64,000 bases of DNA from JAUWKC01 sp035527845 (GCA_035527845.1 DATKZT010000079.1:1-64000); one strand, 5' to 3'; positions 9,749 through 18,104 are shown, numbered from the stretch's first letter. Numbers and translations: made by a program. The notes: a model not told the origin generated them from the sequence alone.

Positions 9749-9997
9749 TTAGCATTTTATTGTGAGACAGTCGCCCATAAAACAGCAGTCAGTGTAAGGG
9801 CATCGTCCATTTGAAGTCCCAAAGCACGGCGTATAGCCCTCAGCCTTCTGAATCGAGCGAATGAGTTCGGTTTTTTTCATATCACCCGGCTGCACACCAA
9901 CAGATATAGCCTTTTGTTTGATCTGACTCATTGTCATCGATTTATTCTTAACGCCGGTTGTTAAGCTTGCACTGCTTTCTGAAATGTTCGTTTTCAT
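9749..9997 (-). CDS. Small SAP-like, cysteine-rich protein
   Basis: An 82-residue protein. Residues about 20-50 (MSQIKQKAISVGVQPGDMKK TELI, given here with a break) resemble the helix-turn-helix of SAP or Rho-N type nucleic-acid-binding modules. The C-terminus has six cysteines (PCFGTSNGRCPYTDCCFMGD and the terminal IKC), suggesting a metal-binding or disulphide knot. The ATG at 9997 is chosen because AAGGAAAT sits seven bases upstream; a longer frame from 10072 would overlap the GH57 gene. Small proteins of this form occur in several anaerobic bacteria, but I know of no assigned function. It lies between the GH57 amylase and glgP and is probably co-transcribed with them. Confidence 0.65.
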   Translation of the reverse strand: MKTNISESSASLTTGVKNKSMTMSQIKQKAISVGVQPGDMKKTELIRSIQKAEGYTPCFGTSNGRCPYTDCCFMGDCLTIKC

Positions 9998-10046
9998 AGA
10001 GATTTCCTTTCCGACAAAGGTTACAAGTGTGTTTTTGCCTATACTT

Positions 10047-11285
10047 CTAAATTGATAAGGCATGCTTGCCAATAGTATTTAAGGGTTTACATCTCTTGTG
10101 TGTCAGAATTTCGCTGCATCTATAGTTGAGGTTATCCAGTACATTCATAAAAGTGATATATGAATCGTAGGGTGAATCATAAGGATTAAAGTATTTGTGG
10201 ACATCGCCGTCAGAAAACCATTTAGTGCACATATAATAGAAATGATCCGAAGTCTGGAGCCTTCGCCAATCCCTGATAATATCCTTGTCCTTGGTTTGTT
10301 TTACCGTTTCTTCGAGTCTGTATAGCTCAGCAAGGGCATTATGCTGCATAGGATTACCCAGCCAGGCAGAAAGGTCGCGTTCAATATCGGCCCAGCTGAC
10401 CGTATATGGGACATCAATTGTGTCGACAGCATCATAGGCGGCGACAACTTCGGAAGGAGTCTTGAAGTCGTTATCCGGATGTTTAAGAATTTCATCCGGC
10501 AGGTGTCTTAGGAAATTAAATATACCGGTGTCTTCCCACTGGTGTTCGCCGAAAGTTTCATAGTCCATAAAAAGATTTATAGTAAAGCCGCACCCATTAA
10601 CTGAATTGACCCACTCTGCAAATTTACAGGCATCCAGCGGCCACTCGCTCCAGCTACGATTGGAAAATCTAAAAGCAATATCATCACTAAGACGATAATT
10701 TTTGAGCAAGAGCTTTAGCCTCCTGCATTTCTTCGGGCTGTACACAAAATTTGGACTTCTATAGCCAAGTATATGGTCAGCTCCCTCAGCTAATATTACA
10801 TCAAAGCCGCCTATATTCTCAATCAGTTCAGCCAGTTGGTTATTGTAAATAAGCTCTGTATTACGAAATACTCTCGGTGTCTGGGAAAACAATCTTTGCA
10901 TGGTTCTTTTATGAGCTTCGATCTGCTCAACAAATTCTTGGCGTGAATAAAGGAAGCTTAGGCTGTGGTAATAAGTTTCTCCCAGGAACTCTACACACCC
11001 GGTTTCGGCAAGGTCCTGAAAGCTCCGCAAAACATCGGGGGCATATAATTGAAGCTGTTCGAGCAAACAGCCGGTTATGCTGTATGATATTCTGAATCTG
11101 CCGTTCCATTTTTTTATCAACTCCAGCATCAACTGGTTTGCGGGCAGATAACATTTATGTGCGACTTTTCTGCAAATCTGAGCGTTTTTAACATCATCGA
11201 AATAATCGCTGTCCGTATCAAAAATAGTATAGTTTCGGAGCCTGTAGGGCTGGTGGACCTGAAAATAAAAACAAACCGATGCCAT
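10047..11285 (-). CDS. GH57 alpha-amylase-type glycoside hydrolase
   Basis: A 412-residue intracellular alpha-glucan hydrolase of family GH57, the short single-domain kind usually labelled alpha-amylase. The opening FYFQVHQPYRLRNY is diagnostic. The nucleophile is Glu144 (VFRNTELIYNN) and the acid/base is Asp241 in LFMDYETFGEHQ, both at the expected distances. No signal peptide is present, so it acts on cytoplasmic glycogen or dextrin. It starts 16 bases after the GT4 gene at 11302-12579 with which it forms a common pair (GT4 synthase-like followed by GH57), and it is followed by the SAP-like gene and glgP. A GGAG box precedes the ATG. Confidence 0.92.
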   Translation of the reverse strand: MASVCFYFQVHQPYRLRNYTIFDTDSDYFDDVKNAQICRKVAHKCYLPANQLMLELIKKWNGRFRISYSITGCLLEQLQLYAPDVLRSFQDLAETGCVEFLGETYYHSLSFLYSRQEFVEQIEAHKRTMQRLFSQTPRVFRNTELIYNNQLAELIENIGGFDVILAEGADHILGYRSPNFVYSPKKCRRLKLLLKNYRLSDDIAFRFSNRSWSEWPLDACKFAEWVNSVNGCGFTINLFMDYETFGEHQWEDTGIFNFLRHLPDEILKHPDNDFKTPSEVVAAYDAVDTIDVPYTVSWADIERDLSAWLGNPMQHNALAELYRLEETVKQTKDKDIIRDWRRLQTSDHFYYMCTKWFSDGDVHKYFNPYDSPYDSYITFMNVLDNLNYRCSEILTHKRCKPLNTIGKHALSI

Positions 11286-11301
11286 TATAGGAGACTCCTT
11301 G

Positions 11302-12579
11302 TTAAATCCTGACTGGGGTACAAGCCAGCATTTCCTTATAGATGTTATTTACCTTCGCCGCTGAGTCTTCCCAGCGAAATTTTCCTGTCTCGATATTACC
11401 ATACTCACGAAGTGTTCTACTCAATGGTGAATGTTTCAATACCGCCACCATTTTATTTGCCATTTGGTTTATGTCCCAGAAATCTACTTTAAGCGCATTT
11501 TTCAGCGTTTCAGCGATACCACTCTGTTTGCTTATCAAGACCGGCACGCCGTGCCTGAGGGCTTCAAGTGGTGCGATACCAAAAGGTTCGGAGACAGAGG
11601 GCATTACATACAAATCAGCCATTTGATAGGCTCTGTCGACATCGTCGCCACGCAAAAACCTTGTAAAGAAGACCTTATGGCCAATACCCAGCCAAGCTGC
11701 ATATTCAATCATCCGGTGGGTCATGTCCCCATCGCCGGCCATGACGAATTTGACGTTGTCAACTTTCTCCAGCACTTTTTTTGCAGCAGCAATGAAGTAT
11801 TCCGGCCCCTTCTGCATCGTAATCCGACCAAGGAACAGAACGATTTTGGCGGATTTATTTGGCAGTTCTCGGACAGAAGCTCCATTATTACTTTCAACTG
11901 CATTGTAAACCACTTCTACTTTATCAGGTGAGATGCCATACCGACCGGTTATCATATTTTTAGTATAATTGCTAACAGCGATTACTTTATTAGCGGCATG
12001 CATACCTCGCCGCTCGATGTCATATATTGTCTGGTTCACGTGCTCACCGCTTCGGTCGAATTCTGTTGAATGGACATGCACAACTAATGGCTTGCGGCTG
12101 AGGCACGCAACTTCAACTCCAGCCGGATATGTCATCCAGTCATGAGCGTGAACAACGTCAAAATCCTCGATAGAAGCTATTTGTGCTGCTTCATGGGCAT
12201 AGCGACAGACCTGTTCATATATATCACGGCTATAGATCTCAGTATTTTCAGAAGGATTACTGTGCCATGTATAAGTACGATTGTTTTTTCCTTTATTTTC
12301 GGATGCTTCATATATCCGTGAAGGAACGTATGGTCTTAATGGTGAAACAATTGCTTTGAATCGAACATTCTGAAAATCGCTTAGTTCTTCGGTTTTGATG
12401 TATCCTTCAGCACTGAGTATTTTTATATGACTGCTTTGGCTAGGCTGGCCTGCTCTTGGCAAAACAAACAAAATCTCTGTGCCGAGCTTGCTCATCGCCT
12501 TTGTGAGGCCGTAGCAAGCAGTTCCTAAGCCACCACTGATAAAGGGTGGAAATTCCCAGCCTAACATAAATACCTTCAT
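11302..12579 (-). CDS. Glycosyltransferase family 4, glycogen-synthase-like
   Basis: A 425-residue GT-B fold transferase using a nucleotide sugar. The N-terminal domain opens with GWEFPPFISGGLGTACYGL, whose GGLG loop binds the nucleotide-sugar phosphate in glycogen-synthase-like enzymes. The C-terminal domain has LGRITMQKGPEYF and the donor-binding E-x7-E motif in EPFGIAPLE. Members placed next to GH57 amylase genes are often annotated as glycogen or sucrose synthase-like; the acceptor cannot be told from sequence. GGAG lies before the ATG. It follows the zinc-ribbon gene by 11 bases and precedes the GH57 amylase by 16 bases, so it belongs to the minus-strand operon. Confidence 0.88.
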   Translation of the reverse strand: MKVFMLGWEFPPFISGGLGTACYGLTKAMSKLGTEILFVLPRAGQPSQSSHIKILSAEGYIKTEELSDFQNVRFKAIVSPLRPYVPSRIYEASENKGKNNRTYTWHSNPSENTEIYSRDIYEQVCRYAHEAAQIASIEDFDVVHAHDWMTYPAGVEVACLSRKPLVVHVHSTEFDRSGEHVNQTIYDIERRGMHAANKVIAVSNYTKNMITGRYGISPDKVEVVYNAVESNNGASVRELPNKSAKIVLFLGRITMQKGPEYFIAAAKKVLEKVDNVKFVMAGDGDMTHRMIEYAAWLGIGHKVFFTRFLRGDDVDRAYQMADLYVMPSVSEPFGIAPLEALRHGVPVLISKQSGIAETLKNALKVDFWDINQMANKMVAVLKHSPLSRTLREYGNIETGKFRWEDSAAKVNNIYKEMLACTPVRI

Positions 12580-12590
12580 GGCGATTCTCC

Positions 12591-12878
12591 TTACGCCACA
12601 GTTTGCTCAAACCGTCTTGGCAGCAGGCCTGTGTACGGCTGCAACCACTGGTCGTCGCAATCTGCTTTAACGCACTCAAACCACACATATGCAATTGAGC
12701 CTTCTTTACATCCGTCCACTTCTTCCGTCAAGCCGCCGCATTGTGGACAGTGTTGGTTGTTTACTACATTGAATAAACTGACGTTCGCCAGGCCCGTTTC
12801 GGTACTATTCACATCGTGTGTAGCTGAATTTTGCGTTTTAATCACAACATCCTTGAACCCTGCCAACCAAAAGACCAT
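12591..12878 (-). CDS. Small zinc-ribbon protein
   Basis: A 95-residue protein with a CPQCGG pair and a second pair in CVKADC, a likely four-cysteine zinc ribbon, and no other recognisable domain. ATG at 12878 is preferred because AAAAGGAG lies six bases upstream. This start falls inside the 3' end of the response-regulator gene, overlapping it by 41 bases in another frame, so the two are translationally close. It may be a regulatory accessory to the glucan operon, but that is only inference from position. Confidence 0.6.
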   Translation of the reverse strand: MVFWLAGFKDVVIKTQNSATHDVNSTETGLANVSLFNVVNNQHCPQCGGLTEEVDGCKEGSIAYVWFECVKADCDDQWLQPYTGLLPRRFEQTVA

Positions 12879-13335
12879 CGATTTCTCCTTTTGGCAGATT
12901 TTTGAGTAATTTGCTACTGATGTATATTCGCCCTTTGAGTATCTGACGAATAGCATTTACAATATCTTCAGATATCTCGTCTTTCGTAATATATCCTCTT
13001 GCCCCTGCCTCAATAGCTTGTTTTATGTGTTGAGAGTTGTCACTCATGGAAAAGACAAGAGTAATGATACCCGGACATAAGGTTCTTATCTTTTTCATTA
13101 CCTGTATGCCTGTCGTGTTATTAAGCAGCATATCCACAAGAGCCAAATCAATTTTCTGCTTCCTGACAGCTTTAACAGCCTCTGCAATATTTCCGGCTCC
13201 GGCACAAACCAGGAGGTTTGACTCTCGATTAATAATCTGTGTTAACCCCTCACGTATGACGGGGTGATCGTCCACAACCAGAATCCTCGTTTTATTATTT
13301 GTCTTAGTCCTCGGCTCTTCTCTTTTCTTATTCAT
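12838..13335 (-). CDS. Single-domain response regulator (NarL/FixJ-type receiver)
   Basis: A 165-residue protein that consists almost only of a receiver domain. RILVVDDHPVIREGL gives the acidic pair (Asp22, Asp23), Asp68 in ALVDMLL is the phospho-acceptor, and GYITKDE carries the conserved lysine. The receiver is of the LuxR/NarL type, which normally continues into a DNA-binding helix-turn-helix. Here the frame ends 25-30 residues after the receiver (KNLPKGEIDGLLVGRVQGCCD), so the output domain is missing. Either it is a natural single-domain regulator or the 3' end was lost by recombination at the start of the zinc-ribbon gene. No histidine kinase lies nearby. It sits at the head of the gene series that runs down to glgP. 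Confidence 0.85.
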   Translation of the reverse strand: MNKKREEPRTKTNNKTRILVVDDHPVIREGLTQIINRESNLLVCAGAGNIAEAVKAVRKQKIDLALVDMLLNNTTGIQVMKKIRTLCPGIITLVFSMSDNSQHIKQAIEAGARGYITKDEISEDIVNAIRQILKGRIYISSKLLKNLPKGEIDGLLVGRVQGCCD

Positions 13336-13500
13336 AAAATTTTACTCACTCTTTCTACTTATAAGCCTGCTATCCCTGCACAGTTGTTTTTGGAACCGCA
13401 AGTCCTATTACTCCATAATAACGTGCGGTTTGCTTGTGTAAATCAGGTTGGGGTCTGAATTTGTTGTAGGTGAAAATGCTTACCTTTGTGTAAGGAAGCT

Positions 13501-13620
13501 ATGGCAGAGCGAAAACGTTATAGAGGGCAGTTCAAAGCCCGGGTGGCGATGGAGGCTATTGGCGGGCACAGAACGGTCAACCAAATATCGGCTGAACATG
13601 GTGTTTACCGGCGATGGTAA
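13501..13620 (+). pseudogene. Stub of an IS3-family orfA transposase
   Basis: A 39-codon frame begins MAERKRYRGQFKARVAMEAI and ends HGVYRRW before a TAA. This is the N-terminus of IS3-family orfA proteins, whose helix-turn-helix is only half present; the rest of orfA and all of orfB are absent. TAAGGA lies six bases upstream of the ATG, and the ~55 bases before it may be the left end of the element. The stub ends 17 bases from the stop of the convergent GT4 gene. Confidence 0.75.
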
Positions 13621-13637
13621 ATTGCAGCAGGCTCGGT

Positions 13638-15422
13638 CTATGCTCCGGTGTAGATACCGCTGCGGCGGTGCTCGTATACTTTTTGCAGGCTCGGCAGGAA
13701 ATAGTTGCTCACAACTGTGTCCCAACTCATGTTCCCGGCGAGCGAATAGCCGGTCTGAATCATGTCCTCAATTTCAGAATCACTTTTGGGTAGTCGTGAG
13801 CATATCTGCATGGCAACCCTTTCGCTCTCCGCCTCTTCTATACAGTCTCGCGTAGAGCGGTCAATCTGCAGCATGTCATCGATATCCGGAAAGCGGCTGA
13901 CGTCTACGTGGGTATAGTCACCGGCGATAACATTCTTTATGCCTTCCGGCCCCGTGACGTCCCGCAGAAAGCCCGCGCAGCCGCAGACCCTGCTGATAAC
14001 GCACATCCCGCCAAAAGTCAGGGATTCAAGCTGGGCAATTCCAAAGGGCTCATAAATGCTCAGGCCGAATTCGACATCGGTTCCCCTGCGGATATCGACA
14101 AACTCCATGTCCACAGGCATACGGAGGCCGCAGCTTTCTCTGCTGAACCCGAACTGGTTAATGAAAATGATCTTTATATTTCTGCTTTTGGCGTTGAACT
14201 CCTGAACAGCGGTATAGAAGCCTGCTTCTCCCCCGGAAAGGTCAGGCCAGCCTTCGCGGTGCGCCACAGGCCAATTGTAAGCCAATTCCATATTGTGGGC
14301 ATCGCGACTGCGCCGGCGGGCGACCTCCGTTGATAGCAGCAACAACACACCGTATTTGCCTTGAGTTCTGAACTCTTTTTCGACATGTTCGAGGACCCGC
14401 AAGTCGCGCCAAAGACCTTTGCTCGGGACCAGTCTGGTAACGTGCGTGAAAATAAAGTCAGGTATGTAGCCGAGCAGATTTTCACAATACTGCCGCAATT
14501 TTTCTTTTGACGCATGCTTTTCGGCAAGGGTAATCTGATATGCCGGTATTCCGTTATAAACCATGTCGATGTCGGCGGACGTGAATTCGGGGGCGAGAAA
14601 CCGCAACTCCTCGGCAACATAATTGCCCACGGCGAATATGCCGTCGCAGTACTTTGAAGCTTCCACGAGTGCGTGCTTGAAATAAGAACTCTGGTCTCCG
14701 AATACGTCGCTCAGATACAGTCCGTTCTCTCGCGCCCGCCGGATAACGTTATAGAACATCGTATCGTGGCCGGGATGTTTTTCCACGATGTGCCGAACGG
14801 TGGCAACCTCGTGAGCATAGAAGACGGTTCTTAACTCGCCAGCCGGCTCCAGAATAGCCGCCAACGCCGTCGGCATCCCCATGAACTCGTGGGCAATGAC
14901 TGTCGTCGAACTCTTGGCCGCACCAATGGCTCTCAGGACCGCAATTGCCGGCGGCGCCAGTCGTATGTACTGCTCAAACTCCCATAGGTTCTCGTGCAGG
15001 TGGCTCTGTATGCCAAACTCCTCAAACAGTCTTTTCTTGAAGTGATTGATGGGGCCCTTGTCCATACGTGTCACATCCACGAGGATGACTTCGGGCGAAC
15101 TTTTTATGCCCGTTTGTTTATCAACGAAGGTTTGTCTGCCGTAAACGATGGCTGTGTTGTAATAGCTCTCGATTTTCCGGAATGCTGGTGCATATCCCGT
15201 GTTTACGAGGCCGTCGAGCGATGAATATAACACCTCGCCATTGTTGCCGATGCGCTCCTTTGCCGAGCCCTCAATAGCAAACAGCGGACCGACAAGGATT
15301 GAGCGTTCGACGGCGTCCAGATAGGAGCTGGAGGTAAACAGTCCGTGCAGGACGGCGCCGATGCCGCCAACTTTCCCTACCGTCTCATGGGTGACATGTA
15401 CTATTGTTGTCCCATTGGCCAT
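13638..15422 (-). CDS. Glycogen/starch-synthase-like glycosyltransferase (GT3/GT4-like)
   Basis: A 594-residue GT-B transferase. The N-terminus IVHVTHETVGKVGGIGAVL resembles the nucleotide-sugar loop of glycogen synthases, and the C-terminal domain holds FTHVTRLVPSKGLW and the E-x7-E donor motif in YEPFGIAQLE. Length and the long inserts around 400-460 set it apart from ordinary bacterial GlgA (about 480 residues) and recall the larger GT3-like synthases. The ATG at 15422 is chosen because GGGGGAAG lies just upstream; a longer frame to 15527 has no such support. It probably supplies the polymer on which the GH57, MalQ and GlgP enzymes act. An IS3 stub lies immediately downstream. Confidence 0.82.
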   Translation of the reverse strand: MANGTTIVHVTHETVGKVGGIGAVLHGLFTSSSYLDAVERSILVGPLFAIEGSAKERIGNNGEVLYSSLDGLVNTGYAPAFRKIESYYNTAIVYGRQTFVDKQTGIKSSPEVILVDVTRMDKGPINHFKKRLFEEFGIQSHLHENLWEFEQYIRLAPPAIAVLRAIGAAKSSTTVIAHEFMGMPTALAAILEPAGELRTVFYAHEVATVRHIVEKHPGHDTMFYNVIRRARENGLYLSDVFGDQSSYFKHALVEASKYCDGIFAVGNYVAEELRFLAPEFTSADIDMVYNGIPAYQITLAEKHASKEKLRQYCENLLGYIPDFIFTHVTRLVPSKGLWRDLRVLEHVEKEFRTQGKYGVLLLLSTEVARRRSRDAHNMELAYNWPVAHREGWPDLSGGEAGFYTAVQEFNAKSRNIKIIFINQFGFSRESCGLRMPVDMEFVDIRRGTDVEFGLSIYEPFGIAQLESLTFGGMCVISRVCGCAGFLRDVTGPEGIKNVIAGDYTHVDVSRFPDIDDMLQIDRSTRDCIEEAESERVAMQICSRLPKSDSEIEDMIQTGYSLAGNMSWDTVVSNYFLPSLQKVYEHRRSGIYTGA

Positions 15423-15483
15423 TATAAGCTTCCCCCAAGTTGCTACGCTAAGCTCACATAAAGTTGTTGCCGCTTCTAAACAA

Positions 15484-15512
15484 ACTATAGAAAACAGCTC
15501 GCTCGCGGCCAA
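15484..15512 (-). promoter_or_regulatory. Candidate sigma70-type promoter for the GT gene at 13638-15422
   Basis: On the minus strand TTGGCC, a 17-base spacer and TATAGT are followed about 60 bases later by the start codon. The -10 matches five of six consensus bases, while the -35 is partial. Confidence 0.4.
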
Positions 15513-15635
15513 ATCGCAGGGACTCATCCGGCCCGGCCTTTTTATGGGCCGAAAACAGTCTTACAGGCGTGCAAATTGCTGGTATTTTTTCGGACTTTTG
15601 AGCGGTCTGGGAAATGTGCTTGTCGGCAATGGGGA

Positions 15636-16145
15636 CTACGGTGAGGTCACCTGCTCGCGGAGCTTTCTTACCAGTGCGGAAATAACCTGCAGCGGGATAT
15701 CCGCCAGCTCCGGCTCAGGCATGTCGCTAACTGCTATTCTATCGAGAATCTCCAAAGCCCTGTTGCCAAATGGGATTATCAGGTCCGCTGTCTGTCTGGC
15801 CTGGTCCAGCTCGCCGTCTGCCATTTGCCGCAGGTAGGCAATAATGCTTTTAGTCAGCTCCTCACTGCTGGCTGCGGCTGCGGGTGTAACAGGCTCTGCG
15901 CCGACGTTTGGGATTTCACGCTCGCGCAGTATGTCTTGTGTAACCTGATAAGCTTCGGCGATGAGCCTTTTTTTTCTTTCTTCCTCGGTTTCGTCTATGG
16001 GCGCAAGCCTGAGCTCCTCATCGGAAGCAGGGCCGGGGACGTATATTCTGCTACGGCACGAGGGGCACTTGCCCCACTTGCCGCCGGCACTGTCCTGTGC
16101 TTCTATTTTCTTTCCACAATGGTCACAATTAAATGTTATCGGCAT
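15636..16145 (-). CDS. Zinc-ribbon protein of unknown function
   Basis: A 169-residue protein. Two CxxC pairs near the N-terminus (FNCDHCGKK and GKCPSCRSRIYVP) form a rubredoxin-like zinc ribbon of a kind common in Planctomycetota. It is followed by an acidic linker, a predicted coiled segment (ETEEERKKRLIAEAYQ) and a helical C-terminus. ATG at 16145 is preceded by AAGGGTAGTAGG; an in-frame TTG at 16160 is a weaker alternative. It follows queF by 26 bases on the same strand and may be co-transcribed with it. No function can be assigned. Confidence 0.65.
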   Translation of the reverse strand: MPITFNCDHCGKKIEAQDSAGGKWGKCPSCRSRIYVPGPASDEELRLAPIDETEEERKKRLIAEAYQVTQDILREREIPNVGAEPVTPAAAASSEELTKSIIAYLRQMADGELDQARQTADLIIPFGNRALEILDRIAVSDMPEPELADIPLQVISALVRKLREQVTSP

Positions 16146-16171
16146 CCTACTACCCTTCAAGAAGCATTTCC

Positions 16172-16525
16172 TTACGTATCCGTTCCATGTTCGGCAACTA
16201 CCTCGGTGGTAATACCGCCTCGCGGCGTGAAACGTGAGGTGACCTTCATCCAGCGCGGTTTGCAGACGTCTGACAAATCATCGAGTATACCGTTTGTCAG
16301 GGTTTCGTAGAAGATACCTTCGTTGCGGTAACTCTGCATGTAGAATTTCAGGCTTTTCAGCTCGATACAAAGCTTATCGGGACAGTATTCGATGATAATC
16401 TCGCCGAAGTCGGGCTGGCCGGTCTTGGGACACAGGCTCGTAAACTCAGGACAGCGGATCACAATAACATAGTCCCGCTCAGGGCAGGGATTCTCGAACA
16501 ACTCTAATTTTTCCCGCTCAGCCAT
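16172..16525 (-). CDS. queF: NADPH-dependent 7-cyano-7-deazaguanine reductase
   Basis: Reduces preQ0 to preQ1 in queuosine synthesis. At 117 residues it is the short, unimodular YkvM-type QueF. Cys32 in TSLCPKTGQPDFG forms the thioimide with preQ0, and Asp39 in the same motif is the proton donor. LKSLKFYMQSYRNEGIFYE is the substrate/NADPH-binding segment of the T-fold. It is divergent from queC-queE across a 155-base spacer that holds promoters in both directions, so all three are likely to be regulated together. Confidence 0.95.
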   Translation of the reverse strand: MAEREKLELFENPCPERDYVIVIRCPEFTSLCPKTGQPDFGEIIIEYCPDKLCIELKSLKFYMQSYRNEGIFYETLTNGILDDLSDVCKPRWMKVTSRFTPRGGITTEVVAEHGTDT

Positions 16526-16554
16526 TTCTGAATCTCTCTGAATCTTTGATTTTT

Positions 16555-16583
16555 AGTATACCCGGAGTGTTCGATTTACACAA
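16555..16583 (-). promoter_or_regulatory. Promoter for queF
   Basis: On the minus strand TTGTGT, a spacer of exactly 17 bases and TATACT lie about 30 bases before the queF ATG. The -10 matches five of six consensus bases. Confidence 0.6.
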
Positions 16584-16608
16584 GTGATAATTAATCTTTT
16601 TGCCCACT

Positions 16609-16636
16609 TTGCGCCAGATCGAAGCTGTGGTATACT
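16609..16636 (+). promoter_or_regulatory. Candidate promoter for queC-queE
   Basis: TTGCGC, a 16-base spacer and TATACT lie 45 bases before the queC GTG. The -10 is good and the -35 is partial. I saw no preQ1 riboswitch between it and the start codon. Confidence 0.45.
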
Positions 16637-16680
16637 GTTTTGCCAAAGAACGGTCGTTAAACTTTGGCGGGGAATGAGAA

Positions 16681-17385
16681 GTGACAAACAAGAAGGCGGT
16701 TGTCTTGCTGAGCGGCGGTCTTGATTCCGCCACTACTTTGGCCATCGCCCGCGGCGAGGGCTTCCGATGTTATGCGCTGACTTTCAGGTACGGCCAAAGG
16801 CACAAAATGGAGACGGAGGCTGCCAAGAGAGTGGCCAGTTCGTTGGGAGCGGCAGAGCACCGTATAATTGACATCGACCTGGCTTCGCTCGGCGGCTCTG
16901 CACTGACGGATTCAGCCGTCGAAATCCCAAAGGATACACGGCAACTGCTTGAGCCCCGGCAGATACCGCCAACCTATGTTCCCGCCCGCAATACGATATT
17001 CCTGAGCTACGGATTGGCGTGGGCCGAGGTTCTTGGTGCGTTCGACATTTATATTGGGGTTAATTCCACCGATTACAGCGGTTACCCCGACTGCCGGGGT
17101 GAGTTCATAGCCGCGTTTGAGCGGACTGCGAACCTTGGCACTGCTGCCGCCGCCAGGGGCCAGGGCCGGTATCGAATCCACACACCTGTAATCGAGATGA
17201 CCAAAGCCCAGATTATCCGCGCGGGAACAGAACTGAACGTGGATTATTCCCTCACTCACAGTTGCTACGACCCGGACGAGTACGGCAGAAGCTGCGGCAG
17301 GTGCGATTCCTGCAGGTTCAGACTGAAGGGGTTCGCCGAAGCTGGCCTGGACGACCCGATCCAGTATCAGCGCCGGCGTGAGTAA
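16681..17385 (+). CDS. queC: 7-cyano-7-deazaguanine synthase
   Basis: Converts 7-carboxy-7-deazaguanine, ammonia and ATP into preQ0. The 234-residue protein has the PP-loop SGGLDS at residues 11-16 and the C-terminal zinc-binding cysteines in CYDPDEYGRSCGRCDSC, the four-cysteine site of QueC. VNSTDYSGYPDCRGEF is the substrate-binding loop. The start is a GTG at 16681 supported by GGGGAATGAGAA just upstream. queE follows after 38 bases. queD is not in this window, so the pathway must be completed elsewhere in the genome. Confidence 0.96.
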   Translation: MTNKKAVVLLSGGLDSATTLAIARGEGFRCYALTFRYGQRHKMETEAAKRVASSLGAAEHRIIDIDLASLGGSALTDSAVEIPKDTRQLLEPRQIPPTYVPARNTIFLSYGLAWAEVLGAFDIYIGVNSTDYSGYPDCRGEFIAAFERTANLGTAAAARGQGRYRIHTPVIEMTKAQIIRAGTELNVDYSLTHSCYDPDEYGRSCGRCDSCRFRLKGFAEAGLDDPIQYQRRRE

Positions 17386-17423
17386 ACAGACATTTAGGCT
17401 GCGTTATATATAGGAACGTATGC

Positions 17424-18104
17424 GTGCGTGTCAGCGAAATATTCTATTCCCTGCAGGGTGAGGGGACCCTGGTTGGTGTTCCCAGTGTCTTTGTGCGCTT
17501 GGCCGGCTGTCCGCTGCGTTGTCGGTGGTGCGACACAAAATATGCGTGGGACGAAAGTGCGGCGCGGAGTTATAGTATCGCGCAGGTATTGCAGGCCGTG
17601 CAAGCATGGCGGTGCAGATTTGTCGTAATAACCGGCGGCGAGCCCATGATAAGTTCGGAACTGCCGGGATTGGCAGAAGCGCTAAGAGCTTGTGGAAAAG
17701 AGGTGACAATTGAGACGGCCGGTATCGCGTTTATTCCAAACATGCCCTGTGACTTAATGAGTATTAGCCCGAAGTTGAGCAATTCCACGCCGGCAGACCC
17801 AAAACTCGCGGTGGTCCACGAAGATGCCCGGCTGGATATCGCTGTAGTTGCTGAGTTAATCAGAAATTACAGATACCAGATAAAATTCGTGGTGGATTCG
17901 GCGAAGGATGTGCAGGAGATACAGCAGGTAATTGCGGAGATAGGAAGCGTGGATTCGCGAAGCGTAATGTTAATGCCTCAGGGCAGAACAAGGGACGAGG
18001 TCTTGGCGCGGTCGCCAATGGTAGCCGAGATCTGTAAGCGAATGGGTTTTGTGTTCTGCCAGCGTTTACAGGTTATCCTCTGGAACAATGAAAGAAAAAG
18101 GTAG
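17424..18104 (+). CDS. queE: 7-carboxy-7-deazaguanine synthase (radical SAM)
   Basis: Rearranges 6-carboxy-tetrahydropterin to 7-carboxy-7-deazaguanine. The 226-residue protein opens with SEIFYSLQGEG, and its radical-SAM cluster motif is Cys29-x3-Cys33-x2-Cys36 (GCPLRCRWCDTKY). VITGGEPM is the SAM-binding GGE motif. The start is GTG at 17424 with AGGA eight bases upstream; an ATG at 17420 is in another frame. It forms a two-gene operon with queC and supplies its substrate. Confidence 0.95.
   Translation: MRVSEIFYSLQGEGTLVGVPSVFVRLAGCPLRCRWCDTKYAWDESAARSYSIAQVLQAVQAWRCRFVVITGGEPMISSELPGLAEALRACGKEVTIETAGIAFIPNMPCDLMSISPKLSNSTPADPKLAVVHEDARLDIAVVAELIRNYRYQIKFVVDSAKDVQEIQQVIAEIGSVDSRSVMLMPQGRTRDEVLARSPMVAEICKRMGFVFCQRLQVILWNNERKR

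Noticed and set aside
16526..16680. Possible preQ1 riboswitch between queF and queC
   Set aside because: No AGAGGTTCTAGC-like aptamer core is seen on either strand, and the spacer is filled with two promoters.
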